This document shows, one piece after another, positions 1 through 5,878 of a stretch of DNA of 7,462 nt (position 1 is the stretch's first letter; the number at the start of each line of letters is the position of its first letter). This DNA is from Candidatus Methanolliviera sp. GoM_asphalt. GTDB lineage: Archaea; Halobacteriota; Methanoliparia; Methanoliparales; Methanoliparaceae. The translations under genes and the position numbers were made by a program. The notes below the pieces were generated by a model, which was given only the letters and a program-made list of their open reading frames with translations, was not told where the DNA came from and searched no databases. The stretch lies in NCBI GenBank assembly GCA_902158745.1, contig CABGHH010000075.1, positions 1 through 7,462 of the forward strand, in the 5' to 3' direction.

Positions 1-1
1 C

Positions 2-280
2 CCGAGTGTTGTACTGGTTACAGGGGAGAAAATAACGGCGATACTAAAGGGCAAGAATATCGCGGGTGAGATACCGGAAGACCTACTGAATTTGATGCGG
101 AAAGCGCTTCGGATACGAAAGCATGTAGAGGTGAATAAGAAAGATGTGCATAATAAAAGATCGTTGCACTTAACCGAATCGAAGATAAGACGGCTTGTGA
201 AGTATTACCGAAGGGAGAAGGTCTTACCAGAGGAATGGCAGTATAAGCCGGAAATTGCCGAATTCATTATGAGGAAATAA
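2..280 (+). CDS. rps15: 30S ribosomal protein S15 (archaeal S15p/S13e type), 3' part
   Basis: This is the C-terminal 92 residues of the small-subunit ribosomal protein S15, which binds 16S rRNA in the platform region. The frame is open from base 2, so the gene begins upstream of the window; archaeal S15 is about 150 residues, so roughly 60 are missing. Recognisable family blocks are GEIPEDLLNLMRKALRIRKH, then NKKDVHNKR, LTESKIRRLVKYYRR and VLPEEWQY. The TTG/ATG codons at 92 and 95 are internal, because the conserved S15 sequence continues upstream of them without a stop. It is the first visible gene of a tight operon; the next gene's ribosome binding site begins only four bases after its stop. 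Identification is from family knowledge of the conserved blocks and is firm. Confidence 0.95.
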   Translation, partial: PSVVLVTGEKITAILKGKNIAGEIPEDLLNLMRKALRIRKHVEVNKKDVHNKRSLHLTESKIRRLVKYYRREKVLPEEWQYKPEIAEFIMRK

Positions 281-283
281 AGA

Positions 284-290
284 GGAGGTG
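284..290 (+). promoter_or_regulatory. Shine-Dalgarno site GGAGGTG for the small membrane protein
   Basis: GGAGGTG lies directly after the rps15 stop. The GTG at 290 overlaps this site, so it is too close to be used as a start. The in-frame ATG at 302 sits 11 bases after the motif and is the better start choice. The ATG at 294 is in another frame. Confidence 0.65.
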
Positions 291-301
291 TGAATGAAAA
301 A

Positions 302-544
302 ATGAAAGGATTTGGAGAGATATTGGCCGGGGTGGTATTAGTAATAGTGGGAATATGTATATTAGTTATTCCGCAAATACCTTACTTTAGAGATGCGCTG
401 ATAACAGTTATATTAGGTGCTATTCCAATCATTGTGCTCTTAGTTGGTGCGGTATTTCTGATGATCGGTGTGAGCGATGTGAGAGATAAAGGAGAAGAGA
501 TAGAGGATCTAAGTGAAGGAAGTGAAAAAGGTGAGGGGGATTAA
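302..544 (+). CDS. small two-helix membrane protein of unknown function
   Basis: I do not recognise this 80-residue protein. The sequence shows two strongly hydrophobic segments, about residues 7-26 (from GEILAG to ILVIP) and 33-56 (from ALITVILG to FLMIGV), joined by a short loop (QIPYFRD). A very acidic tail, residues 58-80, contains EEIEDLSEGSEKGEGD. It should be a double-spanning membrane protein with a charged end in the cytoplasm or outside; topology cannot be decided from this. It lies between two ribosomal protein genes, with its stop three bases before the S17e start. Its acidic tail codons (GGTGAGGGG, 530-538) also form the S17e ribosome binding site, so the two are probably translationally coupled. 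An alternative GTG start at 290 would add four residues (MNEK). Confidence 0.7.
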   Translation: MKGFGEILAGVVLVIVGICILVIPQIPYFRDALITVILGAIPIIVLLVGAVFLMIGVSDVRDKGEEIEDLSEGSEKGEGD

Positions 545-546
545 CA

Positions 547-738
547 GTGGGCGCAGTTAAACCTACATATGTAAAGAGATTAGGGAAACAATTACTGAGG
601 GACGTCCCGGACGTCTCTGATGACTTTGACATGAATAAGAAGATAGTGAAGGAGTATACAAACGTAAAGGGCAAAGGGGTACAGAATAGAATAGCAGGAT
701 ACATAACACACAAGAAGAGGCGAGAGTCGAAACAGTGA
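547..738 (+). CDS. rps17e: 30S ribosomal protein S17e
   Basis: S17e is a small-subunit ribosomal protein found in archaea and eukaryotes but not bacteria, and it therefore marks the domain of the host. The 63-residue product matches the family's usual archaeal length. It carries the N-terminal basic block (GAVKPTYVKRLGKQLL), the central DDFDMNKKIVKE segment and the hallmark NRIAGYITHKKRR near the C-terminus. The start is GTG at 547, eight bases after GGTGAGGGG (530-538), a match to the archaeal anti-Shine-Dalgarno. Its TGA stop overlaps the GTG start of dapA as GTGA (735-738), which implies one transcript and coupled translation. Antisense frames in this stretch are shadows. Confidence 0.95.
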   Translation: MGAVKPTYVKRLGKQLLRDVPDVSDDFDMNKKIVKEYTNVKGKGVQNRIAGYITHKKRRESKQ

Positions 739-1625
739 ATATAGAAGGTGTGTATCCAGCGCTTATAACGCCGTTCACAAAGGATGACGAAGTGGATGAG
801 GACGGTTTAAGGCGGCTTGTGGAATACGCGATAGAGGGCGGTGTAGCGGGGATAGTACCGTGTGGTACGACCGGTGAATCAGCGACACTTTCTCATGATG
901 AGCATAAGCGTGTGGTAGATGTGGTAGTGGACTGCTCGACGGTACCTGTGATAGCAGGGTCCGGCTCGAATAACACAAAGGAGGCGATAGTACTAACGAA
1001 ATATGCAGAGGATGTGGGCGCTGACGCTTGCCTCGTGATCACGCCTTATTATAACAAGCCGAATGTGAAAGGGCTGAAGGAACATTTTAAGTTGGTTGGT
1101 GATGCTGTGGATATACCCTTGATTGCGTATAATATACCTTCGAGAACGGGCCAAAATGTAAATGCCGAGACAATGGTGGCGCTCGCGGCAGAAGTAGAGA
1201 ATCTAAAAGGAGTGAAGGAAGCTTCTGGCGATTTGAAACAGATAGGCACGATTATAATGTTGGCCGCAGAACAGGGTCTAGACTTCACGGTTGTTGCGGG
1301 TGATGATTTCCTTACGCTGCCCATAATGAGCCTGGGCGGTAAGGGCGTGATTTCCGTGGCGGCGAATATCGCGCCGAAGCCGATGAGTGAGATGGTAGAT
1401 GCGATGTTGAACGGTGAGATAGAGAAGGCGAAAGAGATTAATCTACGCTTATATCCTATGTTTGAGTCGATGTTTCTGGAGACAAATCCAATACCAGTAA
1501 AGAAAGCGGCGGAGATGATGGGGTTGTTGCCTGCCGGGCACGTTCGGCTTCCGTTAGGCGCGTTGAGTGCCTCTAACGAGGAGAAGTTGAAAGCTGTGCT
1601 GAAAGGGCAAGGGATGATAGGTTAG
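735..1625 (+). CDS. dapA: 4-hydroxy-tetrahydrodipicolinate synthase
   Basis: DapA condenses pyruvate with aspartate-4-semialdehyde, the first committed step of diaminopimelate/lysine synthesis, in the cytoplasm. The 296-residue protein has the full length of the family, a TIM-barrel class I aldolase. Visible active-site elements are GTTGES at residues 44-49 (pyruvate-binding Thr45/Thr46), TPYYNKP at 103-109 (Tyr106 of the proton relay), AYNIPSRTG at 131-139 (Tyr132 and substrate-binding Arg137) and GVKEASGD at 159-166 with Lys161 as the Schiff-base lysine. The GTG start overlaps the S17e stop. Pairing of S17e with dap genes also occurs in methanogens such as Methanosarcina, as I recall, but dapB does not follow here. 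N-acetylneuraminate lyase and KDG aldolase are related, but the motif set favours DapA. Confidence 0.95.
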   Translation: MNIEGVYPALITPFTKDDEVDEDGLRRLVEYAIEGGVAGIVPCGTTGESATLSHDEHKRVVDVVVDCSTVPVIAGSGSNNTKEAIVLTKYAEDVGADACLVITPYYNKPNVKGLKEHFKLVGDAVDIPLIAYNIPSRTGQNVNAETMVALAAEVENLKGVKEASGDLKQIGTIIMLAAEQGLDFTVVAGDDFLTLPIMSLGGKGVISVAANIAPKPMSEMVDAMLNGEIEKAKEINLRLYPMFESMFLETNPIPVKKAAEMMGLLPAGHVRLPLGALSASNEEKLKAVLKGQGMIG

Positions 1626-1758
1626 TTACCTACTAAAGAGTTCGTAAGTTATTTTATCGTGTCTGTGGTGGCAGATCTAACAAACAGAGAGGAAGAAAAA
1701 ATACTTGAGGGCTCGGCTAAAAGCAAATACCTAATGTAAGCATGATGCGATAAAAACA

Positions 1759-2175
1759 ATGATGCTTTCAGACATAAAAAGTGATTTTGAATTTATAAGC
1801 GACGAAGTAGAAGGCGTGCTCCTATTCGGCTCCGTGGCGAAAGGCGAACTAACCACGAGATCTGACATAGACATTGCGCTGGTGAGGCCAAGCACCAGGA
1901 GCGTGCTTTTCAGGGTATTTGAACGAGTTGGCGGTAAATACGACACGAAAATATTCGAGGATTTACCACTGCACATAAAAATAGATATTATCAATAATCA
2001 TCAAGTCATCATAGGCGATGAAGTAGAACTCTCTTACTACTTTTACCGGTTCAGAAAGGAATGGAAAGATATGGAACATCGGGTTTTGAGCAACCAATTT
2101 AAAAGTGTAAGAGAAATGATAAACCAGAGACGGGCATGGCTAAAAAATGAGCGAAAGATACCTCAAGAAGATTGA
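1759..2175 (+). CDS. mntA: MntA-type minimal nucleotidyltransferase antitoxin
   Basis: This is a 138-residue minimal nucleotidyltransferase of the DNA polymerase beta superfamily. The signature GSX10DXD is exact: Gly24-Ser25, then ten residues, then Asp36-Ile-Asp38 (FGSVAKGELTTRSDIDIALV). The third metal-binding carboxylate is probably Asp62 in KYDTKIFEDLPLHIKI. In studied MntA-HepT pairs the nucleotidyltransferase is the antitoxin: it adds AMP to a tyrosine next to the HEPN active site of its partner. The next gene encodes such a HEPN protein, so that role is inferred here. No Shine-Dalgarno is visible before the ATG at 1759 (a second ATG follows at 1762), so the message may be leaderless. 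Its last 29 bases overlap the HepT frame. In many such loci hepT comes first; here the order is reversed. Confidence 0.85.
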   Translation: MMLSDIKSDFEFISDEVEGVLLFGSVAKGELTTRSDIDIALVRPSTRSVLFRVFERVGGKYDTKIFEDLPLHIKIDIINNHQVIIGDEVELSYYFYRFRKEWKDMEHRVLSNQFKSVREMINQRRAWLKNERKIPQED

Positions 2176-2521
2176 GATACTGGAAAGGGAACTGGAATAC
2201 ATAAACAGCCACGAGATAACGGGTGAAGTAACAGAACGAGCTGCACTTTATTCTTTGCAGATCGGAATCGAGTCCGGAATGGACATCATAGCGATGAAAA
2301 TAAAAGAACTCGGATTAGTTGTAGAAGATGACTACACGAACATAGAAAAATTAATACAGGGAAATGTAATCGCATTAAAAGAAGGTGAGCGGTTAAAAGA
2401 GTTCAACGGCATAAGAAATGCAGTTGTACATAAGTACAACAACCTCGAAATGGCAATAATAAAGGAAGCTCTGGAACGAATTGCCGAGTTTGCAGAAGTG
2501 ATATTTAAAATAGCGGAATAA
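2147..2521 (+). CDS. hepT: HepT-type HEPN ribonuclease toxin (DUF86)
   Basis: The 124-residue, all-helical product carries the HEPN RNase motif RX4HXY in full: Arg90, His95 and Tyr97 in RNAVVHKYNN. In the characterised HepT-MntA system Arg and His form the RNase centre of the dimer, and the tyrosine is the residue modified with AMP by MntA. Upstream blocks fit the DUF86 family (YLKKIEILERELEYI at 5-19, ALYSLQIGIESGMDIIAM at 34-50, and FNGIRNAVVH). The ATG at 2147 lies inside the end of mntA in another frame, with no clear ribosome binding site, so it is probably translated by coupling. All key residues are present, so the toxin looks intact. Function as toxin is inferred from family and gene pairing. 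Confidence 0.87.
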   Translation: MSERYLKKIEILERELEYINSHEITGEVTERAALYSLQIGIESGMDIIAMKIKELGLVVEDDYTNIEKLIQGNVIALKEGERLKEFNGIRNAVVHKYNNLEMAIIKEALERIAEFAEVIFKIAE

Positions 2522-2778
2522 AAAAGTACCCCATTTTAATCACCACCTTTATTAGCGCATCCTCCTATAAACTCTCTAAACTCCCTTAGACCAATTATCA
2601 CCACTTTTTCATATCTCCCCTCTCCGCCTCATATTGAGCATTTTTGCGACCATTTTCCAGCCGGTCAATAAGTGGGCACTTCTTAGATATGGTAAAAATG
2701 GTAGCTTTTTAATAATAGAGAAACCCACAGAGTTGAGCTCCCAAATATACAAATACTATATGCGAAATAATGAAGAGC

Positions 2779-2788
2779 ATTTTTAATA
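2779..2788 (+). promoter_or_regulatory. candidate archaeal TATA box for the adaptor/NLR operon
   Basis: ATTTTTAATA resembles an archaeal TATA element. An archaeal start site lies about 25 bases downstream, which would put transcription start near 2810, four bases before the ATG of the short leader ORF at 2814. No strong BRE is visible just upstream, and other AT-rich candidates exist (2705-2718, 2751-2761), so the assignment is tentative. Confidence 0.45.
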
Positions 2789-2805
2789 GTATTCATATGT
2801 ACTAT
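2786..2805. promoter_or_regulatory. operator-like inverted repeat overlapping the promoter
   Basis: ATAGTA (2786-2791) and its exact reverse complement TACTAT (2800-2805) flank an 8-base spacer. The repeat overlaps the end of the candidate TATA box and ends just before the expected transcription start, which is where an archaeal repressor would block TBP/TFB or polymerase. Six-base arms in AT-rich DNA can arise by chance, so this is inference from position. Confidence 0.35.
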
Positions 2806-2813
2806 CATTAGCT

Positions 2814-2885
2814 ATGACCACGTCGAACGCGCCTTGGGCAGAGCGGGAGGCAGGTGTTCTCAGGAGGTTAACCAATGCTGACTGA
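2814..2885 (+). CDS. possible 23-residue leader peptide
   Basis: A short frame runs from ATG 2814 to TGA 2883-2885 and begins MTTSNAPWAEREAG. It starts just after the predicted transcription start, so it could be read from a leaderless message. It contains the ribosome binding site of the adaptor gene and ends eight bases past that gene's ATG in another frame, an arrangement suited to translational coupling. I recognise no homology. At this length an open frame by chance is quite possible, so existence as a gene is uncertain. Confidence 0.3.
   Translation: MTTSNAPWAEREAGVLRRLTNAD
2862..2868 (+). promoter_or_regulatory. Shine-Dalgarno site AGGAGGT for the adaptor gene
   Basis: AGGAGGT lies six bases before the ATG at 2875, an optimal spacing. 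An in-frame TAA at 2869-2871 excludes any earlier start, so this site fixes the start of the adaptor-only protein. Confidence 0.8.
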
Positions 2886-3597
2886 GCGGCGATTACAAGA
2901 TCTTGCAGACAATATCCGTCAGGATCTGAACTTACTTAAAGCGTACGAGGATGAACTGCGTTACGAAACAGATCCCCGCCGTCTGGCGGGGTACCGTCGA
3001 GAGATTGAACGACAACGTAAATCCCTGACTCGCTACCAGCAGGAGTATGACGAACTGCAGAAGCAGGTGACCGGCGTGCCGTCCGCCGAGATGGTGGACA
3101 CGGCAGATCTGTTGCAGCAGATGGACGCTAAACTGGATAATATCCTGAGCGGTCAGAAAGATATGCAGGATGATTTAAAGGGCTTACGCAAAACTCTGCT
3201 CGCTCGGTTCGATGCCAGCGAGCAAGTAATCATCTCTACGATCGTTCAGCGGCTCGATCAAAATCAATTGGCTACAGTACAGAGCATACTGGATGTAATA
3301 GGAGCTAATCGTGCTCCAGAAAGCGAGCTTCAGGAGACTCTGGACGCCGTTCAACAGGCTCTATCAGAGATCAAAGAGAAAGAGACGATATTGCATGACC
3401 CCCTGTTGGCGCGCGAGGTCGAAAACATATCAGCGGTGGTAGATGATCCGAAACTCGATGTGAATCATAAGCTGAAGATTTCGGTTCCCATTATCCCGCT
3501 CATTCTGTCATATGAGACCGAGGTCGAACTGAAGAGCGAGCTGAACCTGAAAGCCGCCTGGCAGCGCTTAAAAGCCCGGGTGCGAGGTGAACGATGA
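2875..3597 (+). CDS. adaptor-domain protein paired with NLR-like STAND protein; no known effector domain
   Basis: I do not recognise a named family for the whole 240-residue protein. Residues 7-65 form a charged helical domain (DLNLLKAYEDELRYETDPRR, then YRREIERQRKSLTRYQQEYDEL). It is 45/59 identical to the N-terminus of the downstream NLR-like protein, and a following ADLLQQMDAKLDNI block is also shared. This looks like one of the effector-associated (death-like or coiled-coil) adaptor domains of prokaryotic STAND systems. Residues about 75-170 are amphipathic helices, probably coiled coil. The tail at 196-240 changes character: a hydrophobic, proline-containing stretch (LKISVPIIPLILSYETEVEL, 200-219), then NLKAAWQRLKARVRGER. 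No signal peptide, protease, nuclease or TIR motif is seen. It overlaps the next gene by ATGA and is surely co-expressed with it. It may be a recruited effector, an inhibitor or a scaffold. Confidence 0.75.
   Translation: MLTERRLQDLADNIRQDLNLLKAYEDELRYETDPRRLAGYRREIERQRKSLTRYQQEYDELQKQVTGVPSAEMVDTADLLQQMDAKLDNILSGQKDMQDDLKGLRKTLLARFDASEQVIISTIVQRLDQNQLATVQSILDVIGANRAPESELQETLDAVQQALSEIKEKETILHDPLLAREVENISAVVDDPKLDVNHKLKISVPIIPLILSYETEVELKSELNLKAAWQRLKARVRGER
2893..3069 (+). repeat. adaptor domain, copy 1 (partner of 3621-3797)
   Basis: This segment encodes residues 7-65 of the adaptor protein and matches residues 10-68 of the NLR-like protein without gaps (45/59 identical residues). Third-codon positions differ often (for example CGTCGAGAG against CGCCGGGAG). 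It is therefore an older duplication kept similar by selection, not a recent copy. Confidence 0.8.
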
Positions 3598-5837
3598 ACG
3601 AGGACATAACCAAAAAGCGTGTGAAAGACCTTGAAGACAACATCCATCAGGATCTGAAGTTGCTCAAAGAGTACGAGGACGAAGAGCGATATGAGACAGA
3701 TCCGCGCCATCTGGCGAAGTACCGCCGGGAGATCGAACGCCAACGTGAGTCCCTGACCCGTTACCAAAAGGAGTACGACGAACTGCGCAGGCAGATGACA
3801 CAGGAAGAGCTGCAGAACGTAACCGATCTATTGCAGCAAAAGGACGCCAAACTGGATGAGATCCGGAAATTGATGCCGCCAATATGGAACGTTTCACAGC
3901 ACCGCAACCCCAACTTCACAGGTCGAGAAGGTATCCTGAAAGCGCTCAGGTCAGGTCTCAGTTCAGGAGAGCCTGCCGCATGGAAACAGGCTATAATCGG
4001 CATGGGCGGTGTTGGCAAGACCCAGCTTGCCGTTGAGTATATCTACCGCCATAAGACTGAATACAGAGTCATCTGGTGGATCCGGTCTGAGGAACTGGCG
4101 ACGATGGCTGCGGATTATGCCAGTCTTGCCGTGGATCTGAATTTGCCGGAGAAAGAGTTCGAAGATCAAACCGAGATAGCCAAAGCAGTGAAGCGCTGGC
4201 TGGAGCATAATCCAAGCTGGCTGCTCATCTTTGATAACGCTCAGGACCCCGGAGAGATTCGCAACTACCTACCCCTGGGAGGCGCAGGTCACGTAATCAT
4301 CACTTCTCGCAATCCAGTTTGGGGCGGTGTGGCCAAACGGCTGCCAGCTCGGGTATTTGATCGAGCGGAATCAATCGAATTCCTATGCAAGCGTACGGGG
4401 CAGGAGGACAAGAAAGCTGCAGATGCGCTTGCAGACGAGTTGGGCGACCTGCCTCTGGCGCTGGAGCAGGCAGGTGCATATATCGAAACGACTAGCATCT
4501 CGCTAACCGAGTACCAGGAACTATTCCAATCACGGCGAAAGGAACTCTGGGTGGACGAGTCCCATCCGCCGGACTATCCCGATTCGGTAGCAACCACATG
4601 GTCCCTTGCTATGGAGCAAGTCAGTCAGGAAACTCAGACGGCTGCGGATCTGCTGAATCTGTACGCCTTTTTGGCTCCGGACGACATCCCCCTGGAGCTT
4701 TTGAGTGGGGGTGTAAAACATCTCCCTGAGCCACTTGCAGCAACAGCAACCGACAAGCTAGCGATGAATCGTGCTATAAAAGCACTCAGGCAATACTCTC
4801 TGATCGATACAAGCGGTGAATCCCTGTCAGTTCACAGGCTGGTTCAGGCTGTGGTGCGTGACCGTTTGAGTGAAGACGACAGGAAGAGATGGACAGAGAC
4901 AGTTGTACGTCTCTTGAGTTCAGCCTTTCCCTTCGATAGCGAGGACGTAAGGACGTGGCATCAGAGCTCACGTCTTTTGCCTCACGCTCTGGAGGCGGCT
5001 GCTCATGCTGGGTTACTGGAGGCGGCTCCTGAAGTAACACTGTATATTTTAAATCAAACAGGTATGTATTTGCGCGGACGTGCGGAGTTCGCCGAGGCTA
5101 AAGTTCTGTTTGAACGGGCTTTGTCTCTTGCAGAAGAAGCATATGGCTCTGACCATCCAGAGGTAGCCGCAATCGTCAACAACCTCGGTGGCGTCCTGCA
5201 AGATCTGGGCGACTTGCAAGGGGCAAAAGAGCACTACGAACGGGCGCTGGTGATAGGTGAAGAAGCATATGGCTCTGACCATCCAAAGGTAGCCACAATC
5301 GTCAACAACCTCGGCAGCGTCCTGCGAGATCTGGGCGACCTGCAAGGGGCAAAAGAACATTTCGAGCGGGCGCTGAAGATAGATGAAGAAGCATATGGCC
5401 CTGACCATCCAGAGGTAGCCAGATACGTCAACAACCTAGGTCTCATCCTGCAAGATCTGGGCGACCTGCAAGGAGCAAAAGAGCACTTCGAACGGGCGCT
5501 GAAGATAGATGAAGAAGCATATGGCTCTGACCATCCAAAGGTAGCCACAATCGTCAACAACCTCGGCGGCGTCCTGCAAGATCTGGGCGACCTAAAAGGA
5601 GCAAAAGAGCACTACGAGCGGGCACTGAAGATAGATGAAAAGACATATGGCCCTGACCATCCCAACGTAGCCAGAAGCGTCAACAACCTCGGCAGCGTCC
5701 TGCAAGATCTGGGCGACCTGCAAGGAGCAAAAGAGCTCTTCGAACGGGCGCTGTCAATATTTCGGAAGGCCCTGGGTGAAGATCACCCGTCAACAGCAAC
5801 GGTGCGAAACCATCTCGAGTTACTTGCAAATGTATAA
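3594..5837 (+). CDS. NLR-like STAND NTPase: adaptor domain, NB-ARC, TPR repeats
   Basis: This 747-residue protein has the build of a plant/animal NLR sensor. Residues 10-90 are the helical adaptor domain shared with the upstream protein. NB-ARC follows: GREG (110-113), Walker A GMGGVGKT (136-143; Lys142), Walker B LLIFDNAQD (210-218; Asp214), sensor-1 region VIITSRN (234-240; Arg239), GDLPLALEQAG (284-294, the GLPL motif) and an MHD-like VHRLVQ (413-418; His414) after a winged-helix region. Residues about 497-740 are 42-residue TPRs of the kinesin-light-chain type (NNLGxVLQDLGDLQGAKEHF), the likely ligand-sensing part. No effector domain is fused, so signalling probably passes through the adaptor. 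The start ATG overlaps the upstream stop, with GAGGTGA at 3584-3590. The role in defence or cell death is inferred from architecture; a regulatory role is the alternative. Arg codons CGT/CGC/CGG are far commoner than in dapA, hinting at transfer. Confidence 0.9.
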   Translation: MNEDITKKRVKDLEDNIHQDLKLLKEYEDEERYETDPRHLAKYRREIERQRESLTRYQKEYDELRRQMTQEELQNVTDLLQQKDAKLDEIRKLMPPIWNVSQHRNPNFTGREGILKALRSGLSSGEPAAWKQAIIGMGGVGKTQLAVEYIYRHKTEYRVIWWIRSEELATMAADYASLAVDLNLPEKEFEDQTEIAKAVKRWLEHNPSWLLIFDNAQDPGEIRNYLPLGGAGHVIITSRNPVWGGVAKRLPARVFDRAESIEFLCKRTGQEDKKAADALADELGDLPLALEQAGAYIETTSISLTEYQELFQSRRKELWVDESHPPDYPDSVATTWSLAMEQVSQETQTAADLLNLYAFLAPDDIPLELLSGGVKHLPEPLAATATDKLAMNRAIKALRQYSLIDTSGESLSVHRLVQAVVRDRLSEDDRKRWTETVVRLLSSAFPFDSEDVRTWHQSSRLLPHALEAAAHAGLLEAAPEVTLYILNQTGMYLRGRAEFAEAKVLFERALSLAEEAYGSDHPEVAAIVNNLGGVLQDLGDLQGAKEHYERALVIGEEAYGSDHPKVATIVNNLGSVLRDLGDLQGAKEHFERALKIDEEAYGPDHPEVARYVNNLGLILQDLGDLQGAKEHFERALKIDEEAYGSDHPKVATIVNNLGGVLQDLGDLKGAKEHYERALKIDEKTYGPDHPNVARSVNNLGSVLQDLGDLQGAKELFERALSIFRKALGEDHPSTATVRNHLELLANV
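3621..3797 (+). repeat. adaptor domain, copy 2 (partner of 2893-3069)
   Basis: It encodes residues 10-68 of the NLR-like protein. Strictly shared blocks include RYETDPR, YRREIERQR, SLTRY and EYDEL. Substitutions between the copies are mostly in charged surface positions (A/E, N/K, G/K, K/E), which could set the specificity of homo- or heterotypic binding. Confidence 0.8.
5141..5770. repeat. five tandem 126-bp units encoding near-identical TPRs
   Basis: Units begin at 5141, 5267, 5393, 5519 and 5645, each exactly 126 bases (42 codons) and each beginning ATATGGCYCTGACCATCC. Similarity extends to silent positions, for example GATCTGGGCGAC in every unit. Differences cluster at a few codons: the pair after GTAGCC (A-I, T-I, R-Y, R-S), the two residues after NNLG (GV, SV, LI) and the HY/HF/LF position. 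Degenerate repeats flank the block on both sides. This indicates recent amplification or homogenisation within the sensor. Confidence 0.92.
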
Positions 5838-5862
5838 GACGATAATGTTTTTGAATATCTAA

Positions 5863-5870
5863 TTTAATTT
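5863..5870 (+). promoter_or_regulatory. candidate TATA box for the ABC transporter operon
   Basis: TTTAATTT, centred near 5867, would place transcription start near 5892, a few bases before the ATG at 5898. That gives a leaderless or very short-leader message, in keeping with the absence of a Shine-Dalgarno at normal spacing (the only GGAG, 5879-5882, is 15 bases from the start). Confidence 0.45.
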
Positions 5871-5871
5871 A

Positions 5872-5878
5872 TTTTTTT
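5872..5878 (+). terminator. possible oligo-T terminator of the NLR operon
   Basis: A run of seven T follows AT-rich DNA 34 bases after the NLR stop codon. Archaeal polymerase terminates at such T tracts without a hairpin. It also sits inside the next gene's promoter region, so it may have no terminating role. Confidence 0.35.

Larger units (their letters stand above)
2522..2874 (+). other. 353-base AT-rich intergenic region
   Basis: There is no convincing gene between hepT and the adaptor gene. The first 120 bases are pyrimidine-rich on the plus strand. On the minus strand they hold a 30-codon open stretch (2536-2631) ending in protein-like sequence (FIGGCANKGGD) but without an ATG. The middle holds several T or A runs and a distant inverted repeat (ACCATTTT 2649-2656, AAAATGGT 2695-2702). 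From about 2779 it holds a TATA-like box, an inverted repeat and a short leader ORF, listed separately. From about 2815 the composition becomes G+C-richer, like the genes that follow. I see no tRNA or CRISPR. Confidence 0.6.

Noticed and set aside
429..778. Minus-strand open frames opposite rps17e and the membrane protein
   Set aside because: The plus strand carries a certain ribosomal protein gene in a tight operon; the antisense products have no recognisable features.
1626..1739. Frame of dapA stays open for 37 codons after its TAG (with GTG starts at 1659, 1665, 1668)
   Set aside because: DapA is already full length at the TAG, the extension resembles nothing I know, there is no ribosome binding site before the GTGs, and a run of this length is common by chance.
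2649..2702. Inverted repeat ACCATTTT/AAAATGGT
   Set aside because: Eight-base arms 38 bases apart in AT-rich DNA, with no T tract or gene at a fitting distance; likely chance.
5049..5560. Long minus-strand open frames across the TPR region
   Set aside because: They repeat with the same 126-base period as the plus-strand TPRs, overlap each other, and encode cysteine/serine/proline-rich sequence without family features; they are shadows of a repetitive, stop-poor antisense strand.
5141..5770. Tandem repeats as a CRISPR array
   Set aside because: Units are 126 bases with no alternating constant repeat and unique spacer, and they encode in-frame TPRs.
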